DNA of 20,873 bases from Clostridia bacterium (lineage in GTDB: Bacteria > Bacillota_A > Clostridia > Christensenellales > Aristaeellaceae): the NCBI GenBank assembly GCA_017530275.1, contig JAFXMP010000361.1:1-20873 (forward strand), given 5' to 3'. Each line of letters opens with the position of its first letter. The first letter of the stretch is position 1. Positions 20,399 to 20,873 of the stretch are shown here, piece by piece. Both the position numbers and the translations under genes were made by a program. The notes beneath the pieces are model-generated. The model was not told the DNA's origin and searched no databases. It worked only from the letters and a program-made list of their open reading frames with translations.

Positions 20399-20873
20399 AT
20401 GAGCGAACAGAAATACGCGAGCTGGAATCCTTGGCACGGCTGTACGAAATATTCGGAAGGCTGCCGTTACTGCTATGTTTACCGGCAGGATGAAGCATAC
20501 GGCAGCGCGGTTTCATCGGAGCAATGCCGCAAAACGCTGAATTTCGATCTGCCGGTAAAAAGGAAGCGGGACGGAACGCTGAAGATCGCGCCCGGTTCGA
20601 TCGTCATGACGTGCTTTACCTCGGATTTTTTGCTGAAGGACGCGGATGCATGGCGGGATGCGTGCTGGGAAATAATCAAAACCCGCGATGACTGCATGTT
20701 TTATTTTTTCACAAAGCGAATCGAACGGTTTCTGGAATGCGCGCCGGCCGACTGGGGAAACGGATATGATCATGTGATCGTCGGCTGCACTTGTGAAAAC
20801 CAGGATCGGGCGGATTTCCGATTGCCCATCTTCGCGGAGCTTCCGATCAAGCACAAAACGGTGATCCTGGGCC
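20399..20873 (+). CDS. DUF5131 (phage Gp37/Gp68-like) protein, partial
   Basis: The frame is open from ATG 20399 to the window end, giving 158 codons. It starts M-S-E-Q-K-Y-A-S-W-N-P-W-H-G-C-T-K-Y-S-E and has the cysteine cluster C-x6-C-x2-C (G-C-T-K...G-C-R-Y-C-Y-V-Y). It also shows F-T-S-D-F-F-L-K and F-F-T-K-R-I-E-R, all typical of the DUF5131 family first noted in phage Gp37/Gp68. The clustered cysteines suggest an Fe-S or zinc site, possibly radical-SAM-related; biochemical role unknown. The ribosome site is weak, and it follows a relic ORF at 20328-20387. Confidence 0.88.
   Translation, partial: MSEQKYASWNPWHGCTKYSEGCRYCYVYRQDEAYGSAVSSEQCRKTLNFDLPVKRKRDGTLKIAPGSIVMTCFTSDFLLKDADAWRDACWEIIKTRDDCMFYFFTKRIERFLECAPADWGNGYDHVIVGCTCENQDRADFRLPIFAELPIKHKTVILG

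Overview
The window looks like a mid-GC Firmicute of the gut or rumen Clostridia type. The signs are strong AGGAGG-type ribosome sites, sigma-A promoters with 17-nt spacers, a TnpW-like protein, a Clostridia-style AlbA_2/GHKL regulator, and many small single-gene units. No tRNA, rRNA or CRISPR array was seen.

Layout. 1-4403 is ordinary chromosome: a coupled pair of membrane proteins (254-1914), a PAP2-type phosphatase (2005-2919) and, convergent to it, a multi-pass YdcF/SanA-type (DUF218) protein. 4404-4996 has no convincing gene but holds two inverted ~95-nt structured repeats around a hairpin-rich spacer. 4997-9215 is a compact accessory locus. A divergent XRE regulator faces a TnpW-like small protein, a RecQ-type helicase fused to a phosphoribosyltransferase domain, and a DprA-like protein. 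A two-promoter, two-operator control region lies between the arms. 9216-9826 carries an internally deleted tyrosine integrase remnant and an AT-rich orphan membrane ORF. 9827-11640 is an AlbA_2/GHKL/winged-helix regulator with a palindromic operator in its promoter, followed by a coupled 54-residue ORF.

11738-16430 is a run of unrelated, co-directional, mostly single-gene units: MgtC-like, NTF2-like membrane protein, GNAT, Nudix, GrpB and serine beta-lactamase-like. Related short intergenic cores recur among them in both orientations, giving a cassette-array look. 16431-17100 is a scrap yard of a phage tail gene start joined head-to-head with an IS30-like transposase start. 17169-19687 is a redox/metal module: an exported FMN-binding-like plus rhodanese protein, an ArsR plus NifX-type fusion with a His-rich tail, and a truncated metallo-beta-lactamase-fold protein. 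19737 to the end resumes the cassette style with a GNAT gene and a DUF5131 gene cut by the window edge.

The most interesting locus is XRE / TnpW-like / RecQ-PRTase / DprA. It packages the activities of the competence trio ComFA (helicase), ComFC (PRTase) and DprA into two nearly touching genes under switch-like control, next to integrase debris. I infer a mobile DNA-handling system, possibly anti-phage. The sequence supports the domains and layout, not the phenotype.
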